In this document: positions 8,290 through 18,600 of the stretch, piece after piece | Position numbering within the stretch: the first letter of the stretch is position 1 | How the letters are laid out: the number at the start of each line of letters is the position of its first letter | Assembly (NCBI RefSeq): GCF_900120165.1 | Contig: NZ_LT635475.1 | Coordinates: 1,674,001 to 1,738,000, forward strand | Source: Ezakiella massiliensis | GTDB taxonomy: Bacteria; Bacillota; Clostridia; Tissierellales; Peptoniphilaceae | Length of the DNA: 64,000 nucleotides | Direction of reading: 5' to 3' | Translations under genes and position numbers: made by a program | Notes under the pieces: generated by a model | Told to the model about the DNA's origin: nothing | The model's database searches: none | Seen by the model: only the letters and a program-made list of their open reading frames with translations

Positions 8290-9459
8290 ATGAATAAATA
8301 TTATGAACAAGCTAAGAAACTTCAAGCAAAAATGATTGAACAAAGACGGGACCTTCATCAAATGCCAGAGCTTGGACTGGACTTGCCAAAGACCAGCGCC
8401 TATGTAGAAGAAAAATTAAAGGCCTTGGGTCTAGAAGTTAAAAGATACGGGACTTCTGGTTTAAGTGCTACTATTAAAGGAGGCAAGGGCGAAGGCAAAA
8501 CTATTTTGCTAAGAGCAGACATGGACGCCCTACCCATGGAAGAAATAAATGATTTGGATTTTAAGGCTGAAGGCACCTGTGCTCATACATGCGGCCACGA
8601 CTTACACACATCCATGCTTTTGGCAGCAGCCGAGATTATTAACGACAACAAGGACGACTTCAAGGGCAATATTAAACTTATGTTCCAACCTGCAGAAGAA
8701 ATTTTCAAGGGCTCACGGATGATGATTGAGGAGGGGCTTTTGGAAGATCCAAAGGTAGACGTTGCCTTTGCCATGCACACAGGCCTTGACCATTTACCAG
8801 GTTCCATTTCATACAACACTGGATACATGACAACCTCTTGTGACAATTTTAAAATCGAAATCAAGGGCAAGGGGGCTCATGGGGCTTACCCACACACAGG
8901 TATTGACCCAATAAACGCTGGCGTTTTAATTTACCAACAATTCGCACAACTCATTAGCCGCGACAACACCCCACAAGCCACAACTACTTTAACCTTTGGC
9001 CAATTTTCAGCGGGCAGCAATTCAAATATTATTCCTGACACAGCTGTCATGCAAGGGACCATGAGGACTTATGATCCAGAAGTTCGCGATAGGTTAAAGA
9101 AAAGAATGATCGAAATAATTGAAGGCGCAGAAAAAGTTACAGGTACAAAAATTGATTTGGACTTTTTCTCTGGCGTTCCATCCACTTATTCAAATCCAGA
9201 ACTCACAGGAGAATTTGTAGACATAATTAAAAATGCAAACCCAGATATAGAGATGATCGACGGCCTCCTCATAATGGCATCTGAAGACTTTGCTGTTATT
9301 GCAGAAAAAGTTCCTTCAGTCTATATTATGTGCAACTGCAAGGTCGAAGGTAATAATTTCTCTCACCACAATCCAGGAGTTTTATTTAACGAAGACGCCA
9401 TGCCAATCGGCGCTGGGACTTTTGCTAGCTTCGCAATTGAATGGCTAAATAAAAATTAA
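8290..9459 (+). CDS. M20D-family metallo-amidohydrolase (N-acyl-amino acid or peptide hydrolase)
   Basis: Hydrolyses N-acylated amino acids or related amides using two metal ions. Visible ligand motifs are LLRADMDALPM, CGHDLHTSMLL (C101, H103), FQPAEE (E136/E137), MHTG (H163) and the late SHHNPG. The dimerisation lid sits in the middle (KGKGAHGAYPHTGIDP). Length 389, normal for the family, with AAGGAGG eight bases before the ATG. It lies just upstream of the SAM riboswitch that controls methionine uptake but has no visible sign of sharing that control. The substrate (acyl-amino acid, hippurate-type or other) cannot be settled. Confidence 0.9.
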   Translation: MNKYYEQAKKLQAKMIEQRRDLHQMPELGLDLPKTSAYVEEKLKALGLEVKRYGTSGLSATIKGGKGEGKTILLRADMDALPMEEINDLDFKAEGTCAHTCGHDLHTSMLLAAAEIINDNKDDFKGNIKLMFQPAEEIFKGSRMMIEEGLLEDPKVDVAFAMHTGLDHLPGSISYNTGYMTTSCDNFKIEIKGKGAHGAYPHTGIDPINAGVLIYQQFAQLISRDNTPQATTTLTFGQFSAGSNSNIIPDTAVMQGTMRTYDPEVRDRLKKRMIEIIEGAEKVTGTKIDLDFFSGVPSTYSNPELTGEFVDIIKNANPDIEMIDGLLIMASEDFAVIAEKVPSVYIMCNCKVEGNNFSHHNPGVLFNEDAMPIGAGTFASFAIEWLNKN

Positions 9460-9492
9460 TTTTAAAAATTTTAATTAAGTGATTAAAATCAC

Positions 9493-9521
9493 TTGACATC
9501 AGATAAAATTTAATATATGAT
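9493..9521 (+). promoter_or_regulatory. Promoter of the metNIQ operon
   Basis: TTGACA (consensus) and TATGAT separated by 17 bases. RNA would start about ten bases ahead of the SAM riboswitch. Confidence 0.85.
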
Positions 9522-9538
9522 AGTGTACAAATCAAATA

Positions 9539-9626
9539 TTCATCGAGAGAGGTGGAGGGACTGGCCCTATGAAACCCGGCAACCTATTTAATTAGGTGCT
9601 AATTCCAGCGGATAACCGAGAGATGA
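9539..9626 (+). ncRNA. SAM-I (S-box) riboswitch aptamer
   Basis: The diagnostic S-box core is present: GAGGTGGAGGGACTGGCCC, GAAACCCGGCAACC, GGTGCTAATTCCAGC and GAGAGATGAG. P1 pairs CATC at 9541 with GATG at 9622. SAM binding is expected to favour the downstream terminator and switch off methionine uptake. Placement directly ahead of metN supports the assignment. Confidence 0.96.
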
Positions 9627-9653
9627 GTCAGATTAGTGCGATCGCTATTTTTT

Positions 9654-9680
9654 AAACCCTCTCGAGAGGGTTTTTTGTTT
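9654..9680 (+). terminator. SAM riboswitch expression-platform terminator
   Basis: A perfect palindrome with arms AAACCCTCTC and GAGAGGGTTT, followed by TTTTGTTTT, about 15 bases before the metN start. The GAGAG strand can pair alternatively with the aptamer region, as expected for transcriptional control by SAM. Confidence 0.85.
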
Positions 9681-9693
9681 TATGAGGAGAAAA

Positions 9694-10701
9694 ATGATTA
9701 AAGTAAGTAATTTAAAAAAAGTTTATCAGATTGACGGTAAAAATTTTAACGCCGTGGATGATGTGAGCTTTGAAGTCGACAAAGGAGAAATATTTGGAAT
9801 AATTGGCTTAAGCGGAGCCGGCAAGTCAACTGTTATTAGGTGTATCAACAGACTTGACGAACCAACAGATGGCAAGATCGAAATTGATGAAGTTGAGATG
9901 ACAAGTCTTAACAAAAATGAACTCTTGTCAAAGAGAAAAGACATAGCCATGATCTTCCAACATTTCAATTTGTTCAATCAAATGACAGTTTTTGAAAACG
10001 TGGCTTATCCACTGAGGCTTGCCAAGTGGACCAAGGCGGATATAGAAAAAAGAGTAGACGAGATGCTGGACTTTGTAGAATTAAAAAATAGAAAAAATTC
10101 TTACCCAGCAGAATTGTCCGGCGGACAAAAGCAAAGAGTTGCCATTGCCAGGGCCCTGGCCACCAACCCCAAGATACTCTTGAGTGACGAAGCAACTTCA
10201 GCTCTTGATCCAAGTACGACCAAGGACATTTGCGACCTGATCAAACGCTCAGCCAAAGTCTATGGAACGACAGTAATAATTATCACCCACCAAATGGAAG
10301 TGGCCAAGGATATTTGTAACCGCATAGCTGTAATGGAAAACGGCAAAATCATAGAAGAAAACGAAGCCGAAGAGCTCTTTAGAAATCCACGGGAAAAAGT
10401 AACCCGGGCTTTTATCGAAGCAATTCCAATTTCTGAGGAAGCTAAGTACCATGACTATGAGAGCAAAGGCAGATTGGTCAGACTGACCTACGATGGAGCG
10501 ACTGCGGATACGCCAATTATTTCGCAAATCTCCAAGGACTTTGATGTTAAGATAAATATTTTATCAGGCAACATCAACAAGCTTGTGGACACCAGCGTGG
10601 GCTACTTGATAGTAGAATTTATTGGCGAAGATGCAGAGATTGATAGGACTCTTAAGTATTGCAAGGACGGAGGAATTAATTTGGAGGTGCTAAATGTTTG
10701 A
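9694..10701 (+). CDS. metN: Methionine ABC transporter, ATP-binding subunit MetN
   Basis: ATPase of the D/L-methionine importer. Walker A GLSGAGKSTVIR, Q-loop MIFQHFNLF, signature LSGGQKQRVAIARAL and Walker B ILLSDEATSALDP are all present. A C-terminal ~90-residue NIL domain (from VRLTYDGATADTP) is the methionine-sensing module typical of MetN and causes trans-inhibition in characterised homologues. The start at 9694 has GAGGAG upstream; an ATG four codons earlier lies within that binding site and is rejected. Controlled by the SAM riboswitch and overlaps metI by eight bases. Confidence 0.96.
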   Translation: MIKVSNLKKVYQIDGKNFNAVDDVSFEVDKGEIFGIIGLSGAGKSTVIRCINRLDEPTDGKIEIDEVEMTSLNKNELLSKRKDIAMIFQHFNLFNQMTVFENVAYPLRLAKWTKADIEKRVDEMLDFVELKNRKNSYPAELSGGQKQRVAIARALATNPKILLSDEATSALDPSTTKDICDLIKRSAKVYGTTVIIITHQMEVAKDICNRIAVMENGKIIEENEAEELFRNPREKVTRAFIEAIPISEEAKYHDYESKGRLVRLTYDGATADTPIISQISKDFDVKINILSGNINKLVDTSVGYLIVEFIGEDAEIDRTLKYCKDGGINLEVLNV

Positions 10702-11332
10702 TATATTAAAAACAGCCACATGGGAAACACTTGCCATGGTGAGTGTATCATCGTTTTTTGCAGTTCTAATAGGACTTCCAATCGGACTAGTCCTCTTTGC
10801 CACAAAGAAAGATTCCATAGCAGAAAATAAAGCATTTTATAAAATTTTAGATGTAATAATAAATATATTTAGATCAATGCCTTTTGTCATCTTGATGATT
10901 GTGGTCTTTCCACTGGCAAAACTTATCGTCGGCAAAAAAATCGGCATGGTCGCAGCCATGGTTCCACTTTCAGTTGCAGCTGCACCCTTTGTAGCTCGTA
11001 TGATGGAAAATGTATTTTCAGAAATCGATAAGGGAATCATCGAAGCTCTCAAGAGTATGGGGGCGACCAATTTTCAAATACTAAAAGTTGTTTTAAAGGA
11101 GAGTAAACCCGGCGTAATCGACGCCGTAACCATGACCATTATAAATTTGATTGGCTACTCAGCAATGGCAGGCGCCCTTGGCGGCGGAGGCCTGGGAGAC
11201 ATAGCCATCAGATACGGTTGGAATATGAACCAAACCGACATGCTCATGGCCGCAGTAGTAATAATAGTAATAATAGTACAAATAGTTCAACGCTTAGGAA
11301 CCAACCTAGCAGAAAAATCAAACAAAAAATAA
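10694..11332 (+). CDS. metI: Methionine ABC transporter permease MetI
   Basis: Membrane subunit of the methionine importer, 212 residues, five predicted helices. The EAA-type coupling loop is seen in GIIEALKSMGATNFQILKVVL, followed by the typical SAMAGALGGGGLGDIAIRYG. GGAGG six bases before the ATG lies inside metN, so translation is coupled. Downstream, before metQ, two hairpins may separate the messages for membrane and binding subunits. Confidence 0.96.
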   Translation: MFDILKTATWETLAMVSVSSFFAVLIGLPIGLVLFATKKDSIAENKAFYKILDVIINIFRSMPFVILMIVVFPLAKLIVGKKIGMVAAMVPLSVAAAPFVARMMENVFSEIDKGIIEALKSMGATNFQILKVVLKESKPGVIDAVTMTIINLIGYSAMAGALGGGGLGDIAIRYGWNMNQTDMLMAAVVIIVIIVQIVQRLGTNLAEKSNKK

Positions 11333-11384
11333 TGACAATTGGTCATGTAGCGTCCGATTTATTTCGGCCAAACCAATTGTCATT
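11331..11384 (+). repeat. REP-like GTAG hairpin 1 (metI-metQ spacer)
   Basis: Outer arms AATGACAATTGGT and ACCAATTGTCATT are perfectly complementary. Between them is the core CATGTAGCGTCC, a TTTATT-type loop and TCGGCCA. GTAG sits at the foot of the inner hairpin, as in REP elements recognised by RAYT transposases (family knowledge). A second unit with different outer arms follows immediately. The left arm overlaps the metI stop. Confidence 0.7.
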
Positions 11385-11385
11385 G

Positions 11386-11427
11386 AAAACCCCATGTAGC
11401 GGCCGATTTATTTCGGCCAAAGGGTTT
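11386..11427 (+). repeat. REP-like GTAG hairpin 2 (metI-metQ spacer)
   Basis: Same core as the preceding unit (CATGTAGCG, loop TTTATT) but with inner stem GGCCGA/TCGGCC fully paired and unrelated outer arms AAACCC/GGGTTT. It ends about 14 bases before the metQ ribosome binding site. It could protect or process the metQ message so that the binding protein is made in excess. Confidence 0.7.
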
Positions 11428-11452
11428 GTTAACAAAAATTAGGAGGAATAAA

Positions 11453-12256
11453 ATGAAAAAAACATTAACAATTTTAACAATCGTATTAGCGCTCGCATTC
11501 ACATTCGTAGGATGCAAAAAAGAAAGCGGAGACCTGACCAAAATTAAAGTTGGCGTATCTCCAGTACCACACGCAGAAATCGTAGAAGCACTCAAAGACG
11601 AATTTAAAGCCCAAGGCCTAGATGTAGAAGTAGTTACATTTACAGACTATGTACAACCAAACATCGCCCTAGCAGAAGGCGACCTAGACCTAAACTACTT
11701 CCAACACGAACCATATCTAAAAGAATTCTGTGAATCCAGAAATCTTGATCTAACAAGTATCGGTGCAATCCACCTAGAACCAATGGGTTTATATTCAAAC
11801 AAAGTAAAATCTCTTGATGAATTCAAAGATGGTGACGAAATTGTAATTCCAAACGACCCATCAAATGGAGCACGTGCTTTGAGACTCTTGGAAGACGCAG
11901 GACTCATCAAACTATCTGATTACAACTCAGAAAGCATTACAGAAAAAGATATAGTTGAAAATCCAAAGAATTTAAAAATCACAGCAGTAGATGCAGCTAC
12001 AGTTGCCAAAGCCTACTCAGACGTAGCAGGCGGAGTTATCAACTCAAACTTTGCACTTGGCGTTGGCTTAAACCCAAAGACCGACCCACTATTAATTGAA
12101 AAAACAGAAGGAAATCCAAATGCAAATATCGTTGCAGCGAGAACAGATGACAAAGACAATGAAGCTTACAAAAAATTCGTCCAAGTCTTAAAATCAGACA
12201 AAGCAAAACAATTTATCAACGAAAAATACGACGGATCAGTAATCCCAGTAGAATAA
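11453..12256 (+). CDS. metQ: Methionine-binding lipoprotein MetQ
   Basis: Extracellular substrate-binding subunit of the methionine importer. A signal peptide with lipobox (FVGC) is followed by the NlpA family pattern: KVGVSPVPHAEIVEALK, DYVQPNIALAEGDLDLNYFQ (the QH..YL methionine site region), VIPNDPSNGARALRLL and the terminal KAKQFINEKYDGSVIP. AGGAGG lies six bases before the ATG; in-frame codons further upstream belong to the repeat unit. Length 267, normal. Closes the metNIQ operon and is followed by a terminator. Confidence 0.96.
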   Translation: MKKTLTILTIVLALAFTFVGCKKESGDLTKIKVGVSPVPHAEIVEALKDEFKAQGLDVEVVTFTDYVQPNIALAEGDLDLNYFQHEPYLKEFCESRNLDLTSIGAIHLEPMGLYSNKVKSLDEFKDGDEIVIPNDPSNGARALRLLEDAGLIKLSDYNSESITEKDIVENPKNLKITAVDAATVAKAYSDVAGGVINSNFALGVGLNPKTDPLLIEKTEGNPNANIVAARTDDKDNEAYKKFVQVLKSDKAKQFINEKYDGSVIPVE

Positions 12257-12272
12257 AATAAAAAGTAAAATT

Positions 12273-12302
12273 AAGACGCTAGTTTATCTGGCGTCTTTTT
12301 TG
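12273..12302 (+). terminator. Terminator of metNIQ
   Basis: Arms AAGACGC and GCGTCTT around an eleven-base loop, then a run of T. Confidence 0.8.
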
Positions 12303-12572
12303 TTAAAACAATCCGAAAAAATGTCGGTAAAAATTTTCAAACAAAAAATGTTAATAAAAAATAAAAAACACAATCTTTATGGACAAAATTTTTTGTTTGT
12401 TTAACAAATAATTAATATTTTTAAAAAACTTCTAAGCCTTGATATTATGTGAAAATAAATTAAAAATATTTTAAATTAGCTCATCGGGCACTTTTTGCAA
12501 AATAAAAAGCAAAATACCACTACATATTGTTGGCCGATTTTTGGCTCTGTAAAATAAATAGTAGATATTAGC
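12303..12572. other. AT-rich intergenic region before the surface protein gene
   Basis: About 270 bases of AT-rich DNA without a convincing open frame. It holds short homopolymer runs and a fragment GTTGGCCGATTTTTGGC (12529-12545) that resembles a decayed REP-like core. No RNA gene was recognised. Confidence 0.5.
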
Positions 12573-12600
12573 TTGAATTTTAAATATAAACAGATATAAT
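12573..12600 (+). promoter_or_regulatory. Promoter of the giant surface protein gene
   Basis: TTGAAT and TATAAT (consensus) with 16 bases between. A small leader hairpin (ATAACCAT/ATGGTTGTAT, 12611-12634) lies between the RNA start and the ribosome binding site. Confidence 0.7.
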
Positions 12601-12665
12601 ATAAGTATGTATAACCATTGCTTTATGGTTGTATAAATATAATAACGAAAGGAGGGGAGAAAAAG

Positions 12666-15600
12666 ATGAACAGAAAATTTAAAGCAGCTGCATGGGCAGT
12701 GCTGTTGATCTTATTTGTACTTAGTGGAGTTATAGTTCACGCACAAGATGAAACTATGTCTACAAATACTCCCGAAAGTATATTAGAAGAAACTTCGAAA
12801 GAAGAAATTATTGAAGAAGGTGACAAAGACGTAGAGGTACTCTTTGATGCATCAAAAGATTTAGTAAATGAGGCAGTGCAAGCTGGTGCAGCTAATGGTG
12901 AAAACGGAGAACCAGGCACAGAAGAACCAGGCACACCTGAAGAATCAGGAACTGAAGAACCAAAAACAACTGGTGATGAATCAGACTCAACTGGCGAAGG
13001 TGGAGAAGGTACAACTGGAGGCGAATCAGCTGGTGATGAAACAGGAACACCTGATGGAACAGAAACACCTGATGGAACAGAAACACCTGATGAAACAGAA
13101 AAACCTGGAGACGGTGAACCAGCAGACGATGATCAATCAGAAGCAGATGCTGACAAGCCTAAAGAAAATCCTGAGCCAGCTAAGCCACAAGTAGATCCAA
13201 ATACTGATGAGCTAAATGAATTACAAAAGCAAATCGCTGCTGCTAAAGAACAAAAAGATGATAAAAAAGTAGCAGAGCTTCAAAAACAATACAATGATAA
13301 GCTTCTTAAGAACATTGAAGAATCAGGAGCTGATAAGCTGGATAAAGATGTAATCAATGGCATTACTGATCCAGAAAAAATCAAACAATACAAGGATATT
13401 CAAGAGCTTTACGATAAAATTCAAGCTGACAAAAATGATGGTAAATTGAATCAAGCAGATATTGAAAGACTCAATACACTTCTTGGAGAATTCAAACCAC
13501 CTAGAAAATTGACAGATGAAGAAAAGAAAGCCCAAGAAGATCTGAATAAGGACTTTGAAATTCCAGGTATTAAAGGAGAAGACACTAAAGATAAAGTTTT
13601 TGAAAAATATCAAGATGCAAAAGAAGCTTTAGAAAAAGCACTTGATCCTAACGAAAATCCTGTAAGTAAAGAGAAACTCGAGCGACTCAAAAAGGCTTAC
13701 AAGGATGCAAAAGATGCTTTGGATGCAGCCATTGAAAAAGGAGATATTGATCCTAAATATACTGACGGTACTCCAGAAGTAAGGGTCTATCCATTGGATG
13801 GCAGCACTGCAGGTCCTGAGCTTAAAAATAAAGACGAAACCTACTACATTCCAGACAATACAAGTGCAAAGCTTTTGATTGAGGTTAGGAAAGATGATGG
13901 TGGAGACTTTACTTTTACTATCAAGCCAAACAAAACGGATAAAAATATTCCAGATGCAGTTCTTGAAGATCTTGTCAGAACCAAAGATGGTAAGGCTATA
14001 AAGCTTACAAAAGATGAAGATGGCAATTATACATTTACAACAAGCAATAAATTTGAAATTGCTCAAATTCAAATGAACTTGCCAGCCTTTAGGGCAGCCT
14101 TTCATGAAGGTTTTGAAATTACAATGCAAGCAGGTAATGAAAAAGCAGTTACCAAGAAATTCTTGATTACCAAAAAAGGTTACGACGATGCAGATATCGG
14201 AACCATTGGAAAAGAAGGTCCAAAAGATCCACAAGAAATTGATGGTGGTGATACAAAAGACGGCATTGTAGATGAAGACACCAAGAAAGTCTATGATATT
14301 TTCGCTATGATTAAGGAAACAGATGGATACATTGACGATGTAATTGTAAATTCCGGTAATGGTGAATCATTACCTCTTTCTTCAGTGGATATTACAATTA
14401 CACTTCCAAAATATAGTGATAAATTTGCAAAATATCTTTATAAGTCAGGACTTAAGTACGATTTGATAGATGCTGAAAAAGGTCAATATAGATTAAAATT
14501 AGATACAAAAGTATTTGGTGGAAATCTTATTGAAGAAGATGGTCAACTTTATCGTAAAGATGAGGATGGCAATAAAACTGGCGAAGCATTAACACCTGCA
14601 GATTTAAAAGGCTTTATCTTAGAAAAAGCTGGTAAGAAAGTTTACGTTGATGAAAAAGGCGAAAAGCACGATGTCACTACCGAAGAATATTATGAAGGTG
14701 GAGATTATAAAGTAGAAAAAGGTGTTCTTTATAAAAAGAACGGCGAAAATTTTACTAAGATCGGAGATTTTAAAGATGGTAAGCTTAAAAAAGATGGCAC
14801 AACTTATGTCTTTAATAATGGAAAATTAATTTCCTACACTGAAGAGAGAGACCTTTTCGAGGGAAATGTTTCCAACAAAAAGAATGATAAAACAAACGAA
14901 TTCGAAGCAGATCTTGATGTAACACCTACCTTTAATGGCGACCAAGTTATCATTAAAACTGGAGATAATAAGCAAGCCTATGGCGGAACTATTATCAATA
15001 ATGGTATCTTTGATAAAGACGGTAAATATACTGGAAAGACAAGTACTAAAACTGGATATCAAGGCTTTAAAAATATCTATGTAGATGAATTTGGTAAAAA
15101 AGTTGATAATCCAACAGATGAAGAAAAAGCAAATTTAACTCCAGTTGAAAAAGGTGTATTTAACAAGGATGGATATTTAATCTCAGGTTTAAATTACAAT
15201 GAAGGCTATACACTTATCGATAAGTTCGGTAAGATTATGGATGGCATTACTGTTAAGAAAAATGGTGACAACTATACTTTCGCAAAAGAAGGTAAAGATT
15301 CAAAAACATCTGGCTCAGATGGAATAACCGTTGAAACTGGCCAAAAATTCGTTGGCAATGACAACTATATAGTTGATCAAAATGGTTATGAAGGCTTTGT
15401 TGGTAAGTACTACTATGACGGAACAAAATTTGTTCCAGTTAAAGACGACAAGGGCATTAAAGGTAACAAGTATTACAAAGACTACAAGTCTTCTGCTATG
15501 GACCACAAAAAAGTGGATTCTTATACAAAAGATGGTAAGAAAGAAATTCTTGAAAACAAAGAAACTTACCATGGCAGTACAAAGCCAGAAGATTATGTAA

Positions 15601-18600
15601 GTGTCGACGGCAAAACTTACGTGAAAAAACAAGCGGGAAGTCTTGTTTACTATGTAGGCGTTGGTAAAAACAATCAAGCCGAAGTTTTATCAGTAGAAGA
15701 AATTTCAAAGATTGTCCAAATTCTAAAAGGCGAAGATGGCAAGGAATATGAAAAGCTTACAGATGAAACAGACATCGCTGAAGCTGTAAAGAATGCAAAA
15801 TTCCAAATTAAATTCCCAGGCTTCTTAGCTGGAAAAGATGTTGTTTACAGTATTCATGCGGATATCGCTGCAACATATATGGCACCAAATCCAAAATTTG
15901 ATCCTAAGAAAGAGGAAAGCGAAAACAATAAAAAATTTGTTGAAACATCTATCTTTAAGAATCAAAAAGCTGACTACAAGAAACCTATCGAAAAGTACTT
16001 TACTTTAAAGGTCAAAGAAGGCCAACCAGCATCATTTTTTAAGAATCCGCCAAAGGAACTACTTGCAAAACCAGACTACAATTTCTTTAATATCTTCTAT
16101 CGTGATGAAACACATAGAGATAGAGATGATTATATTAAGCATCTATTAGAAATTGAAGATGATGAAGATGCAAAAGTAGATCCTAAAAATAAGGCTGATA
16201 TGGATATTCTAAAGAAGATTCAATCTGAACTTGGAAGACTTTATAATGGAGCAAAATTTGCTTTGGTTGAAGTTGAAAAAGATGGTAAAAAAGAAAAAGA
16301 ATTAGTTATACTTGATAAAAATGGCGAAGAAATAAAACTTGACCGTTCTCTACTTTGGGAAGTTGGATTTAACAATCCTGACGGAGCATTGTTCCCAGAA
16401 AATAAAGACTCTGAAATCATTATCGAAGACCGCAACATGGATAATCGTTTAATCTATGATGAAATCATCGTGAATGATACACAAGACAAGTGGAATACGC
16501 TTAAGGAAGAATTTGAATCTAAAAAAGAAAATAAAGGTAAGAAATTTGGTAATGACCAATATTTCTTCTTAGACCAAATTAAGGATATTCGTTTCGGTGT
16601 AAGTCCAACTTATATCGATGGTCGTTTCGTACCATTGGGAAAAGACTTCAAACTTGAAGCTAAAGATATTATTGATGAACTGAATAAGTTAACTGATGGT
16701 AATAATGAAGTGACTATTACCAAGGACGATGTTGAATATAAAATCACTAGAGATACAGCCAACGGACAAATAAGAATTAAAGTTATGAACGCTTTCTATA
16801 AGAAAGTAGATAATGATCCGACACATAAATTCGAAAGTCCTGTACAAAAAGATTATCAAGGAAAAATCAATGGTGTATTAGAAAAAGTTAATAAACTTGA
16901 CAAAAATTCAACTGACGATTTTATCAATGGTATTGTAGAATCACTTCACGCTAAAGGCACAGACTGTCATGACACTATAACAAAGATGCTTAAAGATGAG
17001 TTTGTGAAAATAAAAACTGATGCTAAAAAGCTTCAAGCTTTTAAAACAAAACTCATTGCAGAAGTTGAAAAGTTAAAACTAGGCTACTTTGATGAAAAGA
17101 AAGGCGAATACAAATACGACGATATGCGCTTTAACGCAATCCGTATTGGTCTAAAGTCTGGTCTTCGTATTGGTGGTCCAACAGACCCAGTGAAAACCAA
17201 GAAGATTGGCATCACATCTGTGATTATTCCAGAAGTGGACATTCCTTATACAGATGAATTTGGAAAACCTTTAACTAATAAGGACAAGTACGTCCAAGAA
17301 GAAATTGGAAATATTATTAAAGATCACAAATTTAATGATAAGGAAGATAATAATTTCAAATTCTTTGATGAACAAGTAAATCCAATTTGGAACAAAGATG
17401 AAGACAGCTTTAGAAAAGTTATGGAAGAAGCCTACAGAAGAGTCAATAAAATGGATGAAAATACATTTAAGACTCTTGTAACCGTAAACGACAAAGAAAA
17501 ATACGGTCAAGGCAAGTACACTGTAATTCCTGGCAAAGAGTTATCTTTTGACGACTTAGCAAATGGCGATAAGGCTCTTAAGGATTCAAAGGGTCAACCT
17601 CTAAATCCTTACTATGTAGGCGATAAGAAAGATGGTAAGGCAACTACAATAGAAGAAAAAATTACAGATCCTGAATTAAAGAAGACAGATGCTTATAAGA
17701 AATTGATTAATCGTCCTATAGACATTGCTGGCTACTATATGAGCAAGCTTGGCTATAATGGAGCAATGTATGCTAACAAGGCCAACTACAAACTTATTGG
17801 CGGCAAAGACCAAGCTCCCGGAATCTTTGGAAAAGATGACGATTGGCACAAGAAGATTTGTTATCCAGGACTAGGATCATGTATTGAAGATGCAGGCAGT
17901 GATTCTGAATCAGATAAAACTGAAGGCGGAAACAAATACGGTTCTGAAGGAGAAACAGGATCTGAATTTGAATTGACCTATGAGCCAACTCCAAAAACTC
18001 CAGATGAAGAACATCCAGAGGTAGACAAGAAGTCTGAAACAGATAAAGTTGATGTTACTGAAGAACCAGAAAAGAAAGTTGACTTTACAATTGATGTAAC
18101 TGTTGATAAATTGAAGAAAGATGATAAAAAACTTTCTGAAGCTGTTAAGGAAGATTCAGAAAAAATTGATGATGCTAACTACAATGATAAAGGCTACTAT
18201 ATTTATAGAGATGGTTTAATCATCGACATCCTTCCAGACATCTTTGAATTTACTAAAGAAACAGGAATTTCTATTGAAGTAGATAAAGATGCTATGAGGG
18301 CCAATGGCGCCAACGCAGATCTTGATTTTGAAGGCTTCAAGAATGATATCAAATATTTCTATACAGAAGATGTGAAAGCTTATCTAGCTGAACTTAGAGC
18401 TAAAGACGAAAAGAAATATAATGTTCTTTTAAAGGCTCTTGGTGGAGATGAAAACAAGATTAAGGATGGTCAAAGAGCTATTCTTGCATGGTTACCTGAA
18501 TTTGAAGGACCTCACGGTGCTAAGAATCAATTTAAAATGACTCTTACAAACTTGCTTGTAAACAAAGAAAAATACAAGGAAAGCGAAAAATATAAGAACC

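Noticed and set aside
12868..13194. Long open frame in another phase inside the giant surface gene (Gln/Leu/Lys-rich)
   Set aside because: It arises from the repetitive Glu/Pro/Thr codons; no ribosome binding site and no independent composition.
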